Origin: Salegentibacter salarius
Lineage (GTDB): Bacteria; Bacteroidota; Bacteroidia; Flavobacteriales; Flavobacteriaceae
DNA: 64,000 nucleotides
Reading direction: 5' to 3'
Assembly: GCF_900168265.1 (NCBI RefSeq)
Contig: NZ_FVZF01000012.1
Span: 1-64,000, forward strand
Shown: positions 25,254-34,034 of the stretch, piece by piece
Layout: the number at the start of each line of letters is the position of its first letter
Position numbering within the stretch: the first letter of the stretch is position 1
Position numbers and translations under genes: made by a program
Notes under the pieces: model-generated
Told to the model about the DNA's origin: nothing
Seen by the model: only the letters and a program-made list of their open reading frames with translations
The model's database searches: none

Positions 25254-25798
25254 TGGAGCTGAAAAAAGGTGATAAGGTCGCAGTTTTAGATGATGTGCTG
25301 GAAGGCTATGTAATAAAAGCCGGAGCCGGAAAAGTCTATATTGAAACTACCGATGGTTTTGAAATGGAGTTTACCGAAGAGGAATTGGTGAAAATAGAAA
25401 GACCTATTGAAGCTTTATCTGAAGACGTGGATTTTGACAAGGTTTTAGCGGAAAAAAAGCTGCCTCCAAAACCAAAGTCACAGCGAATAAAGCCGAAAGA
25501 AAGAAACCTGCCGCCAATGGAGGTAGACCTGCATATAGAAAAACTAACCAGGTCTTCTCGTGGGATGAGTAATTATGATATACTTAACCTACAAATGGAA
25601 ACCGCTAAAAGGAAATTGGAGTTTGCAATTAGCAAACGAATACAGAAAATTGTTTTTATTCACGGGGTAGGCGAGGGTGTTCTAAAAGCAGAACTCGATT
25701 TTTTCCTGGGTCGCTACGACAACCTAAAATTCTATGACGCCGATTACCAAAAATACGGTCTGGGAGCTACAGAAGTTTATATTTTTCAAAATGCTTAG
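25253..25798 (+). CDS. Smr-domain protein with N-terminal DUF2027-like region
   Basis: The 181-residue protein has an N-terminal SH3-like segment (KGDKVAVLDDVLEGYVIKAG) and a C-terminal Smr domain. The Smr hallmarks are VDLHIEKL (the DLH motif) near residue 90 and VFIHGVGEGVLK near 140, the HGxGxG pattern associated with branched-DNA or RNA endonuclease activity. Such stand-alone Smr proteins are linked to mRNA cleavage at collided ribosomes or to DNA repair; which applies here is unknown. Its stop overlaps that of the convergent lipoprotein gene. Confidence 0.85.
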   Translation: MELKKGDKVAVLDDVLEGYVIKAGAGKVYIETTDGFEMEFTEEELVKIERPIEALSEDVDFDKVLAEKKLPPKPKSQRIKPKERNLPPMEVDLHIEKLTRSSRGMSNYDILNLQMETAKRKLEFAISKRIQKIVFIHGVGEGVLKAELDFFLGRYDNLKFYDADYQKYGLGATEVYIFQNA

Positions 25799-26841
25799 TT
25801 AGTAGTAGTTTCTTCGTTTTCTTCCTCATTTTCCTCTTCTGCATCCAGTAATTCTTGTTGCCGGTTTGTTAGTAGTTCAAAAGGAATATTATTTACAACA
25901 AGTCTTCCTAAATTATAAGAGTCAAAACGAATATCTTCCCCGCTGCCATCCTGGCGAATTAGGTTAAAATCTTCGATTACTATATTAGACCTATAATCTC
26001 TGTTAATAGAGTGGTCTAGTTGAAGCTCGTGTTCAAAACTAATTTCGCTAAGTTCTTTTTTTCGGTAATTCGCAACACCATCATCGGCAATTATCAAAGA
26101 TCGTGGGTCTATATTTCCTGCTTCTACTTCAGATTGTCTTACCTCGTGCCGGGTTAAAACACCATCGTTATCATCGTCAGGGTCTAGATAATCGGGAAGA
26201 TTATCTTCACCATCGGTATTCAAAAAGCCTTCTTCTGTGGTTGGTTCTCCCGGGTTCGCAGTTATTTCACTTTCTGTCGGAACATTATCATTATCGTCAT
26301 CAATATCTAAATAATCAGGAATGCCATCGCCATCGGTGTCCAGGTGATTTCCTCCATCGGGATCATAGCCTTCCTCAGCATTAAGTAAGCCATCGCCGTC
26401 GGCATCTGCATCCAAAGCAAGATCGTTGAAACTGGTAGTTATCGTCACAGTTCCCCCGGCAGAAACATATTCTTCTAGTACCCGTGGAGATCCTGGCGGT
26501 ACTCCCTGGCAAAAATAATCTCTTCCGTTTATTTCCCCGTCGTAGATTCTATACACCAACCTGTTACCTTCTCCCGAAAGATTAATTTCTATAGGTTCAT
26601 CATTTACATCTAAGGTTAGAATTCTTTGCGTAAGTGTATCGTTTAGTCTGTTATCATCTAATTCCAGAGACATGGATTCGTATACATCTTCATTATTAAC
26701 TACCCAAAGTACTTTTTTGCCGTCAATTTCGCATAAGCTTAGATCGCTGTCTTCCAGGTCAAAACTGGTTACGGTAATATCGCCATCGTCACAGGAGTAA
26801 AGCGCAAAAGAAAATAATAGGGCTGCAAAGATCTTTTTCAT
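25795..26841 (-). CDS. Calcium-repeat (TSP type 3-like) lipoprotein
   Basis: From ATG 26841 the protein has 348 residues: a lipoprotein signal MKKIFAALLFSFALYSC, a strand-rich N-terminal domain, then a run of Asp-rich repeats. Examples are DADGDGLLNAEEGYD, DTDGDGIPDYLDIDDDND and DNLPDYLDPDDDNDG. These match thrombospondin type 3 calcium-binding repeats common in Bacteroidota surface proteins. A short globular tail ends in a Glu/Asn-rich segment. It is probably exposed at the outer membrane. The function is not known. Confidence 0.82.
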   Translation of the reverse strand: MKKIFAALLFSFALYSCDDGDITVTSFDLEDSDLSLCEIDGKKVLWVVNNEDVYESMSLELDDNRLNDTLTQRILTLDVNDEPIEINLSGEGNRLVYRIYDGEINGRDYFCQGVPPGSPRVLEEYVSAGGTVTITTSFNDLALDADADGDGLLNAEEGYDPDGGNHLDTDGDGIPDYLDIDDDNDNVPTESEITANPGEPTTEEGFLNTDGEDNLPDYLDPDDDNDGVLTRHEVRQSEVEAGNIDPRSLIIADDGVANYRKKELSEISFEHELQLDHSINRDYRSNIVIEDFNLIRQDGSGEDIRFDSYNLGRLVVNNIPFELLTNRQQELLDAEEENEEENEETTTN

Positions 26842-26925
26842 AGGTGTACGTATATTCAAACTGAAACAAAAATAGCGGAATTAAGAATTCTTAGGGCAGG
26901 TTCTTTTAAATAATTTTATTTCGTT

Positions 26926-26933
26926 TAATTTTG
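26926..26933 (+). promoter_or_regulatory. -7 element giving a nearly leaderless nifS-like message
   Basis: TAATTTTG fits TAnnTTTG and ends only 5 bp before the ATG at 26939. If it is functional, transcription starts within a few bases of the start codon. There is no exact TTG at the -33 position. Confidence 0.5.
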
Positions 26934-26938
26934 CGGCG

Positions 26939-28087
26939 ATGAAAAATGTATACCTAGATTCTGCCGCAACCACGCAAATGCGTGACGAAGTAATTAACCG
27001 AATGACCTCTGTGATGAAAGAGGTTTATGGAAATCCTTCTTCTACCCATTCTTTTGGAAGATCTGCTAAATCTTTAATTGAGCAGGCGCGTAAAACCGTA
27101 GCCGGTTATTTGAATGTAAAAGCTTCAGAAATAGTGTTTACTTCTGGCGGGACCGAAGCCGATAACCTGGCTTTAAATTCTGCCGTTCGCGATCTTGGGG
27201 TAAAGCGCATAATAACTTCAAAAATAGAGCACCACGCAGTTTTGTATACCGTAGAGCAGCTTCAGGATTGTTTTGATGTAGAGGTAGTTTATGTTGATCT
27301 GGATTCCTGCGGAAATGTGAAAGATGATCATTTAGAAGAATTACTGAAAACTTCAGATAAAAAGACGCTGGTAAGCCTGATGCACGTAAATAACGAGATT
27401 GGGAATAAACTGGATATTAAAAAAGTAGGGCAACTTTGCAAAGAAAACGGCGCCATTTTTCATTCAGATTGTGTACAATCGGTAGGGCATTATGATCTTG
27501 ATTTTAGTGAAATCCCGGTAGATTTTACCGCGGTGAGCGCTCATAAATTTCACGGCCCAAAAGGTGTGGGATTTGCTTTTATTAGAAAAAACAGCGGATT
27601 AAAACCACTTATTTTTGGAGGAGAGCAGGAGCGTGGCCATCGTGCCGGCACAGAAGGGGTTCATAATATTGTAGGCCTGGAAGAAGCTTTAAAACTATCT
27701 TTAGATAATTTAGCCGAAGAAAAAGCCTATATAAGTGATCTAAAAGCTCATTTTATTTCAAAATTAAAAGCTGAAATTCCAGGGGTGAAATTCAACGGAG
27801 ATTGTTCCGATCTTGAAAAAAGTACCTATACGCTGGTAAATGTATGTTTGCCGGTGCCCCAGGATAAAGCGCTAATGCTTTTATTTCAATTAGATCTAAA
27901 AGGTATTGCCTGTTCTAAGGGAAGCGCCTGCCAAAGCGGTAGTGATAAAGGTTCTCACGTGTTAAATGCATTTTTAGAGGAAGAAGACCTCAAAAAACCA
28001 TCGGTACGGTTTTCATTTTCGCGATTTAATACCAAAGAAGAGCTGGACTACGTGGTAAAAACACTTAAAGAGTTTATTGAATCTTAA
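26939..28087 (+). CDS. Cysteine desulfurase (NifS/IscS-like)
   Basis: This PLP enzyme removes sulfur from cysteine for Fe-S cluster or thio-cofactor assembly. The 382-residue protein starts MKNVYLDSAATTQMRDEV and shows YGNPSSTHSFGR, TSGGTEADNLAL, the PLP lysine in SAHKFHGPKGVG and the catalytic cysteine loop IACSKGSACQSGS. No scaffold or regulator gene (iscU, sufU) lies nearby, so its partner is unknown. The broken OsmC gene follows about 100 bp downstream in the same direction. Confidence 0.92.
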   Translation: MKNVYLDSAATTQMRDEVINRMTSVMKEVYGNPSSTHSFGRSAKSLIEQARKTVAGYLNVKASEIVFTSGGTEADNLALNSAVRDLGVKRIITSKIEHHAVLYTVEQLQDCFDVEVVYVDLDSCGNVKDDHLEELLKTSDKKTLVSLMHVNNEIGNKLDIKKVGQLCKENGAIFHSDCVQSVGHYDLDFSEIPVDFTAVSAHKFHGPKGVGFAFIRKNSGLKPLIFGGEQERGHRAGTEGVHNIVGLEEALKLSLDNLAEEKAYISDLKAHFISKLKAEIPGVKFNGDCSDLEKSTYTLVNVCLPVPQDKALMLLFQLDLKGIACSKGSACQSGSDKGSHVLNAFLEEEDLKKPSVRFSFSRFNTKEELDYVVKTLKEFIES

Positions 28088-28186
28088 AGTCTTTTGTGAA
28101 GCTGACCTGAGTCATACTTTATAGACTTTAATCGCTGTTACTTTGCAGCATTAATTGCCCGGTTTTGGGATTAAAATTATAAAGTA

Positions 28187-28636
28187 ATGGCAGATAATCA
28201 CGAATACCAGGTAGACCTAACCTGGAAAGAAGACCGAAAAGGAGAAGTTTCCTCTCCCTAATTAACCGACACCATTGAAACCGCCACTCCGCCAGATTTT
28301 CCTAAAGGAATGCCCAACATTTGGTCTCCGGAACATTTTCTGGTTGCTGCGGTAGAAAGTTGTTTGATGACCACCTTCCTGGCTATTGCTGAAAATTCTA
28401 AACTGGAGTTTATCAGTTTTAAATCTACGGCAATAGGGAAATTGGATAAAGTTGAAGGTAAATTTCAAATGACAGAAATTATACTGAAACCGGTTTTGGA
28501 AATCACCGACGAAAATAATGCTGAAAGAGCAAAACGCATCATAGAAAAGAGCGAAAAAGCCTGTTTGATCTCCAATTCTATAAAAACGAAAATTACTCTG
28601 GAATCTGAGATTGTAATTGCTTCTGTAGGAGTATAG
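28187..28636 (+). pseudogene. OsmC family gene interrupted by an in-frame TAA
   Basis: Reading from ATG 28187, the frame encodes a normal OsmC start (MADNHEYQVDLTWKEDRKGE), hits TAA at 28259-28261 (codon 25), then continues open in the same frame to 28636. The remainder contains the OsmC landmarks LVAAVESCLMTTF and KACLISNSIK, so both redox cysteines survive. A single change from GAA or CAA would explain the stop. Re-initiation at ATG 28310 would give 108 residues lacking the first beta-strands. It is most likely a recent nonsense pseudogene, or a sequencing error. Confidence 0.85.
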
Positions 28637-28697
28637 TGATATTATCGTCATGATAATCGGGAGAAGCAGTCTTTTATTAGAAGTGTCTGTTCACCAT

Positions 28698-28747
28698 GTC
28701 ATCCTGAACTTGTTTCAGGATCTAGTTTATTTATATCCGGAATGACG
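28698..28747. repeat. Dispersed palindromic repeat
   Basis: GTCATC-CTGAACTTGTTTCAG-GATCT followed by ATCCGGAATGACG: a half-unit and its closing GATGAC complement form an imperfect hairpin. It lies between the OsmC pseudogene and mtaB. It is the same family as at 22442, 38726, 39326, 39408 and 57368. Confidence 0.78.
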
Positions 28748-28874
28748 TTTGAATGCAATATTCAAGTACAGGTTGCCATGTCGGCTATCGCCTCTTCGCA
28801 ATAACGACTTAACCACAAACCGATAACTGATAACCGAAATCAAAACAATGTTTTCCTAAAACAATAATTGTTGG

Positions 28875-28882
28875 TATCTTTG
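28875..28882 (+). promoter_or_regulatory. -7 promoter element for mtaB
   Basis: TATCTTTG fits TAnnTTTG exactly, 43 bp upstream of the mtaB start. The -33 position reads TTC rather than TTG. Confidence 0.55.
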
Positions 28883-28925
28883 CAGCCCTAAAAATCGTTT
28901 AACTTCTACAGAAACAGGCAGGTGT

Positions 28926-30257
28926 ATGAATACAAAGAAGGTCGCATTTTATACCTTGGGTTGCAAGCTCAATTTTTCAGAAACTTCTACCATTGCAAGA
29001 TCTTTTAAAGATGAAGGTTTTAAGCGTGTGGAATTCAATGAAGAAGCTGATATCTATGTGATCAATACCTGTTCGGTTACCGAGAATGCCGATAAACGCT
29101 TTAAAACCATCGTAAAACAAGCGCAAAAAGTGAACGAAGATGCGTTTGTGATTGCCGTGGGTTGCTATGCGCAATTGAAACCAGAGGAACTTGCCGATGT
29201 AGATGGAGTAGATTTAGTGCTTGGAGCGACTGAAAAATTTAAAATCACCGATTATCTTAACGATCTTTCTAAAAATGATATGGGGGAAGTTCATTCCTGC
29301 GAAATTGATGAAGCCGACTTTTATGTAGGCGCTTATTCTATAGGAGACAGAACCCGCGCATTTTTAAAAGTGCAGGATGGGTGTGATTATAAATGTACTT
29401 ATTGCACAATACCTTTGGCTCGTGGAATTTCACGAAGCGATAAACTGGAAAATGTTTTGACTAATGCCGCTGAAATTTCAGCAAAGGGAATTAAGGAAAT
29501 TGTACTTACCGGAGTAAATATTGGAGATTACGGAAAAGGAGAATTCGGTAATAAAAAGCACGAACATACTTTTCTTGATCTGGTGAAAGCTTTAGATGAG
29601 GTAAACGGTATTGAACGTCTAAGAATCTCTTCTATTGAACCTAATCTACTGAAAAACGAAACCATAGATTTTGTAGCCGATAGTAATACATTTGTGCCTC
29701 ATTTTCATATTCCATTGCAAAGTGGAAGTGACGCTTTGCTTAAATTGATGAAGCGTCGTTATATGAGTTCGCTTTATACCGATAGAGTGGCGCAAATTAA
29801 ACGAGTAATGCCCAATGCATGCATTGGTGTTGATGTTATTGTTGGCTTTCCCGGGGAAACCGAAGAACGCTTCCTGGAAACCTATAATTATTTAAATGAA
29901 TTAGATATTTCTTACCTGCACGTTTTCACTTATTCTGAGCGCGATAATACTCCTGCAGCAGAAATGGAAGGTGTGGTTCCTACTAAAGTTAGAAAAAAGC
30001 GTAGCAAAATGTTGCGTGGACTTTCAGCTAAAAAGAGAAGGGCGTTTTACGAAAGTCAGCTAGGAAATACCTGTACCGTACTTTTTGAAGGGGAAAATAA
30101 AGAAGGATACATTCACGGCTTTACAGAAAACTATGTAAAGGTGAAAGCACCCTGGGATCCTGCATTGGTAAATACACTTCATCAAATAGAACTGACTTCA
30201 ATTGACGAAGATGGAATGGTTAGGTTTGAATTTGCTTCAGAAAAAGTAGCGGTTTAA
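28926..30257 (+). CDS. mtaB: tRNA t6A37 methylthiotransferase MtaB
   Basis: MtaB adds a methylthio group to t6A37 of tRNAs decoding ANN codons. The 443-residue radical-SAM enzyme has an N-terminal UPF0004 domain with three cluster cysteines (TLGCKLN, INTCSVTENADKR, AVGCYAQ). The radical-SAM triad is CDYKCTYC, the core contains GFPGETEERF, and a C-terminal TRAM domain ends the protein. The length is normal. It converges with the next gene with a 4-bp stop overlap. The promoter candidate is at 28875. Confidence 0.94.
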   Translation: MNTKKVAFYTLGCKLNFSETSTIARSFKDEGFKRVEFNEEADIYVINTCSVTENADKRFKTIVKQAQKVNEDAFVIAVGCYAQLKPEELADVDGVDLVLGATEKFKITDYLNDLSKNDMGEVHSCEIDEADFYVGAYSIGDRTRAFLKVQDGCDYKCTYCTIPLARGISRSDKLENVLTNAAEISAKGIKEIVLTGVNIGDYGKGEFGNKKHEHTFLDLVKALDEVNGIERLRISSIEPNLLKNETIDFVADSNTFVPHFHIPLQSGSDALLKLMKRRYMSSLYTDRVAQIKRVMPNACIGVDVIVGFPGETEERFLETYNYLNELDISYLHVFTYSERDNTPAAEMEGVVPTKVRKKRSKMLRGLSAKKRRAFYESQLGNTCTVLFEGENKEGYIHGFTENYVKVKAPWDPALVNTLHQIELTSIDEDGMVRFEFASEKVAV

Positions 30258-30559
30258 ATATTTATTCCTACCGGTAAAAGGTCCTTATATTTTCTTCTGT
30301 TCTTGCGCATGAATTTTGCAACGTCTGGACTGGTAGGCATCACGCGGGTATTTCGATCTTTAATTTCTTCTAAAACCGCTTCAATAAAAATATCCATGTA
30401 ACCTTCTTCCTTTAGCGATTCAGGCATAAAAACCTTGGTAAGGAATATTTTTCGTTCCTGTTGTGAGTATTCTATTGTGGCAAGTTGCTCCTTAATTGTG
30501 GTTTCAAATTGTCTTAAGAACTCATTATCGGTAATTATAATCTCTTCAGCATTCATCAT
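30254..30559 (-). CDS. Small conserved protein, possible COG2388-type GNAT N-acetyltransferase
   Basis: The 101-residue protein resembles the compact GNAT domain of COG2388, which ends in a conserved 'RVMPTSP..AKFMRKN..YKDLLP' segment like this one. The predicted order (beta-beta-alpha-beta) and the internal QLATIEYSQQERKIFL strand fit. The acetyl-CoA loop RGxGxG is not seen as such, being replaced by EEGYMDIF, so catalytic activity is uncertain. It converges with mtaB. A second ATG follows one codon later. Confidence 0.55.
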   Translation of the reverse strand: MMNAEEIIITDNEFLRQFETTIKEQLATIEYSQQERKIFLTKVFMPESLKEEGYMDIFIEAVLEEIKDRNTRVMPTSPDVAKFMRKNRRKYKDLLPVGINI

Positions 30560-30835
30560 TTCTCTTTTTTCTGTTATAAACCTTTAAGACAGCATATTTT
30601 TATCGCCAATAGCGATATAGTTTAGCTAGTAAATTTTTTTTTGGATGGTTATTGTAAAGGTAGTTAAATAAAGCCTTCGTAACTGAAATATTAGCAGTAA
30701 TAGGTAAAATTAAAGGCTTTAAAAATTTGTCCATTATTTTTAATCTTTCAATTGTGAAAGCCAAATAAATAGCAGTAATTTTGATAAGTAAATTTACGGC
30801 TTTAGGCCAGTTTGTAGTGTTATATACTTGTTAAA

Positions 30836-31531
30836 ATGACTGAAGAGAAGGAGTTGATTCATGTTTATTTTATGCCGGGAATGGCTGCAAATTCATCCAT
30901 TTTCGAAAATATAAAACTTCCGGAAGATCATTTTAAAATGCATTTTTTAGAATGGATTATTCCCCAAAGAGATGAAAGCCTAAAAAGTTATGCTCTGCGT
31001 ATGAATAAATATGTAAAGCACGAAAATGTAGTCTTGATTGGAGTATCTTTTGGCGGGGTTATTGTGCAGGAAATGGCAAAGAGTCTTGACCTAAAAAGGC
31101 TTATCATTATTTCTAGCGTAAAATGTAGAGAAGAATTGCCAAGGCGTATGCGATACGCCGCCAGTACAGGTTTATTTAAACTTATACCTACAAGTTTGTT
31201 AGATTATGTAGATCATTTTGAAAAAATTGCGGTAGGAGATTTTATAAAAAAAAGGGCGAAACTTTACCGGCAGTATCTTTCAGTTAGAAATCAGCGTTAT
31301 CTGGATTGGGCCATAAAAAATATGGTTTTATGGAATTGTGCCAAAGCCCGGGAAGGGATTATTCACATCCACGGGGATAAAGACGAGATCTTCCCGATTA
31401 AATATATTTCAGATTGTATTACAGTAAAAAACGGTACCCATATAATGATTTTAAATCGCTATCGTTGGTTTAATAAGTACCTGCCCCAATTAATACTTTC
31501 AGGAAAAATAGAAGAAGAAAATAAAAAATAA
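30836..31531 (+). CDS. Alpha/beta-hydrolase fold protein
   Basis: The 231-residue protein has a VYFMPGMAANSSIF strand-loop (oxyanion region) and a nucleophile elbow GVSFGG near residue 66. The Asp (HGDKDEIFP, near 186) and His (NGTHIM, near 205) of a Ser-Asp-His triad are in the expected order. No lid domain or signal peptide is obvious. It heads a three-gene plus-strand group (hydrolase, lytic transglycosylase, cardiolipin synthase) spaced by 10 bp and 0 bp, so a cell-envelope role, perhaps lipid or ester hydrolysis, is plausible. Confidence 0.8.
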   Translation: MTEEKELIHVYFMPGMAANSSIFENIKLPEDHFKMHFLEWIIPQRDESLKSYALRMNKYVKHENVVLIGVSFGGVIVQEMAKSLDLKRLIIISSVKCREELPRRMRYAASTGLFKLIPTSLLDYVDHFEKIAVGDFIKKRAKLYRQYLSVRNQRYLDWAIKNMVLWNCAKAREGIIHIHGDKDEIFPIKYISDCITVKNGTHIMILNRYRWFNKYLPQLILSGKIEEENKK

Positions 31532-31541
31532 ATTAATTGCT

Positions 31542-32501
31542 ATGAAAATTTTAAAATCTGCTTTAGTAATAGTGGGACTATTTACTATCGTGTTCCTTAG
31601 TATCCAGGCCACCCAACAGTCGCCTGATGGTAGTGAAGAGAAAGCATCTGAAACTGCTGAAACTGCCAAAAAAGACCGGCCGGTAAAAGATTATAATATT
31701 TATGCGCTGCCAATGCCTGAAAACGTAAATTTTGCCGGGGAAGAGGTGCCTTTAGACGATCCGGATATTTACGAAAGAATGGATAGGGAATTGTTGGTAA
31801 ATACTTATTGGCAATCTAATGCGCTGCTTTTAATTAAACGCGCAAATAAATACTTTCCAATCATTGAACCTATTTTGAAGGAAGAAGGCGTGCCAGATGA
31901 TTTTAAATACCTGGCTGTAATTGAAAGCGGTTTAACCCAGGCGGTTTCTCCTGCCGGTGCCAGGGGGTTCTGGCAAATTATGGAAGGTACCGGGAAAGAT
32001 TATGGACTGGAAATTAATGATAATGTAGACGAACGTTACCATATTGAAAAGTCTACCCGTGTAGCCGCCGATTATCTTAAAAAATCTAAAGAAAAATTTG
32101 GTAGCTGGACAATGGCGGCTGCCGCGTATAATGCGGGGAATAGAGGAGTTGAAAGACAGTTGGAACGCCAAAAAGTTGATGATTATTATGAATTACTGCT
32201 TGGAGAAGAAACAGGTAGGTATATGTTCAGAATTTTGGCATTAAAAGAGATCTTAAGCAACCCACATCAGTACGGATTCAATTTTGAAGACAAACATCTT
32301 TATAAAAACATCCCCACTAAAACCGTTAAAGTAGATACGGTAGTAAATGATTTTGCCGATTTTGCGAAACATTTTGATATCAACTACAAGATTTTAAAAA
32401 TTCATAATCCCTGGTTAAGGGAAGCGCATTTAAACAATGCTTCGCGAAGAGAATATGAAATCAAGATTCCTGAAGAAGATACTTATACTGCTGTGAAATA
32501 A
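31542..32501 (+). CDS. Lytic transglycosylase (SLT domain, MltD-like)
   Basis: This periplasmic murein hydrolase has 319 residues. An N-terminal hydrophobic signal or anchor (1-22) precedes a linker, then an SLT domain with catalytic Glu128 in YLAVIESGL. The following GARGFWQIMEGTGKDYGL and MAAAAYNAGNRGV segments are the classic family pattern. A LysM-like or cell-wall-binding tail follows (HFDINYKILKIHNPWL). It cleaves the glycan backbone of peptidoglycan. It sits between the hydrolase and the cls gene, which starts at the next base after the stop. Confidence 0.91.
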   Translation: MKILKSALVIVGLFTIVFLSIQATQQSPDGSEEKASETAETAKKDRPVKDYNIYALPMPENVNFAGEEVPLDDPDIYERMDRELLVNTYWQSNALLLIKRANKYFPIIEPILKEEGVPDDFKYLAVIESGLTQAVSPAGARGFWQIMEGTGKDYGLEINDNVDERYHIEKSTRVAADYLKKSKEKFGSWTMAAAAYNAGNRGVERQLERQKVDDYYELLLGEETGRYMFRILALKEILSNPHQYGFNFEDKHLYKNIPTKTVKVDTVVNDFADFAKHFDINYKILKIHNPWLREAHLNNASRREYEIKIPEEDTYTAVK

Positions 32502-33965
32502 ATGGATTACTTCCTGGATAATATTTGGTGGATCTTGTTATCTGCCAATTTTCTAATCGTTTTTATAACGGCCGGTTACGAATTAATGCACTTTAGGGAG
32601 CCGGTGAAAAGTATTTCCCTGATTTTCGCCCTATTTGTTCTGCCCGTAGTAGGACTTTTGATCTATTACTTTTTTGCCCAGGAGTTTAGAAAAAGCAAGT
32701 TATTTAATAGAAAGAAGCTCTATGATCAAAAGATAATTCAGCATTGGGAAGATAAATTAATGCTGAAAGAGCAAGATCTTATTGACAAAAAACAGGATTT
32801 TATAGCGGGAAAAATAAAACTGGTTAGTTTACTTCAGAATAACCAAAAAAAGCCGGTTACCTTTAAAAATAAAGTCACAGTCCTTATAAACGGTGAAAAT
32901 AAGTTCTCAGCCTTATTTGAAGATATTAAAAATGCCAAACACCATATTCATATTGAATATTATATTTTTAATAGTGGCAGAATAGGCAACCGACTCATTT
33001 TATTGCTTTGCGAAAAGGCCGAAGAAGGGGTGAAAGTAAGGGTAAGTTATGATTTTGTAGCTAGTAGGCTTTCTTCTAAGGCGGTGAAGAAAATGAAGTC
33101 CTGTGGCATTGAGATTTATCCGTTCATGCCCGTTTGGTTTCCAAACCTAACCCGTAAATTAAATTACCGAAATCATCGAAAAATGGCAATTATAGATGGT
33201 AATATAGGGTTTGTAGGCGGAATTAATATCTGCGATGAATATGTGAATTTTGAAGAAAACCCCAAAGAAAAACTTTTCTGGAGAGATACACATTTAAGAA
33301 TTATGGGGCACGCTGTAAAATCCTTACAGGCCCAATTTCTATTAAATTTTAATTTTATTAGTGGAAAAGAACTTAAGGTAGAAGATAATCTTTTTCCGAA
33401 AATAGATATTCCAGAAAGAACTGCGGTGCAAATAGCCGCCAGCGGTCCCGATACCGATTGGCAGAATATTATGGAAGCTATTCTAATAGCCATCAATACC
33501 GCTGATGAATATATTTATATCACCACGCCTTATTTTATCCCTAACAACCAAATTCTTACCGCACTTTGTATGGCGAGTAGAATAGGAGTGGAGGTAAAAA
33601 TAATTATCCCCGAAATAGGAGATTCTGTGATCGCGCGTTATGCTACTAATTCTTATATCGAACAATTACTGGAATCTGGAGTGCAGGTTTTTCATTATCA
33701 TAAAGGAATGGTTCACGCCAAAACTATGGTGGTAGATGGGGTTTTAACCAGTATTGGTTCCTGTAATCTGGATAATCGTAGCTTTGATATTAACTTCGAA
33801 ATTAATGCTTTTCTCTATGACGAAGAGGTGGCTAAAGAAATGACTGAAGTTTATAAAAAAGACCTGAAGGAAACTACAGAGCTAATTTTAGTAGATTGGA
33901 TGCAGCGACCCGCCTTAGAAAAAATAAGGGAAGCCCTTGCCAGACTTTGGGCACCGCTACTATAG
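32502..33965 (+). CDS. cls: Cardiolipin synthase (phospholipase D type)
   Basis: Cls condenses phosphatidylglycerol molecules to cardiolipin in the inner membrane. The 487-residue protein has two N-terminal membrane helices (9-27, 40-58), then two HxKxxxxD phospholipase D motifs: His225/Lys227/Asp232 (NHRKMAIID) and His405/Lys407/Asp412 (VHAKTMVVD). GSCNLDNRSFDINFE follows. The length is close to E. coli ClsA. It is the last gene of the 30836 group and abuts the transglycosylase. Confidence 0.95.
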   Translation: MDYFLDNIWWILLSANFLIVFITAGYELMHFREPVKSISLIFALFVLPVVGLLIYYFFAQEFRKSKLFNRKKLYDQKIIQHWEDKLMLKEQDLIDKKQDFIAGKIKLVSLLQNNQKKPVTFKNKVTVLINGENKFSALFEDIKNAKHHIHIEYYIFNSGRIGNRLILLLCEKAEEGVKVRVSYDFVASRLSSKAVKKMKSCGIEIYPFMPVWFPNLTRKLNYRNHRKMAIIDGNIGFVGGINICDEYVNFEENPKEKLFWRDTHLRIMGHAVKSLQAQFLLNFNFISGKELKVEDNLFPKIDIPERTAVQIAASGPDTDWQNIMEAILIAINTADEYIYITTPYFIPNNQILTALCMASRIGVEVKIIIPEIGDSVIARYATNSYIEQLLESGVQVFHYHKGMVHAKTMVVDGVLTSIGSCNLDNRSFDINFEINAFLYDEEVAKEMTEVYKKDLKETTELILVDWMQRPALEKIREALARLWAPLL

Positions 33966-34034
33966 AGTTATCTTTTTTTATATCTACCCCAAGATGATTT
34001 TTTGTAATTTAATCTATAGAATTAGTAAAAAGAA

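Noticed and set aside
28262-28651. 129-residue minus-strand frame opposite the OsmC pseudogene
   Set aside because: It is antisense to a recognisable OsmC sequence and matches no family.
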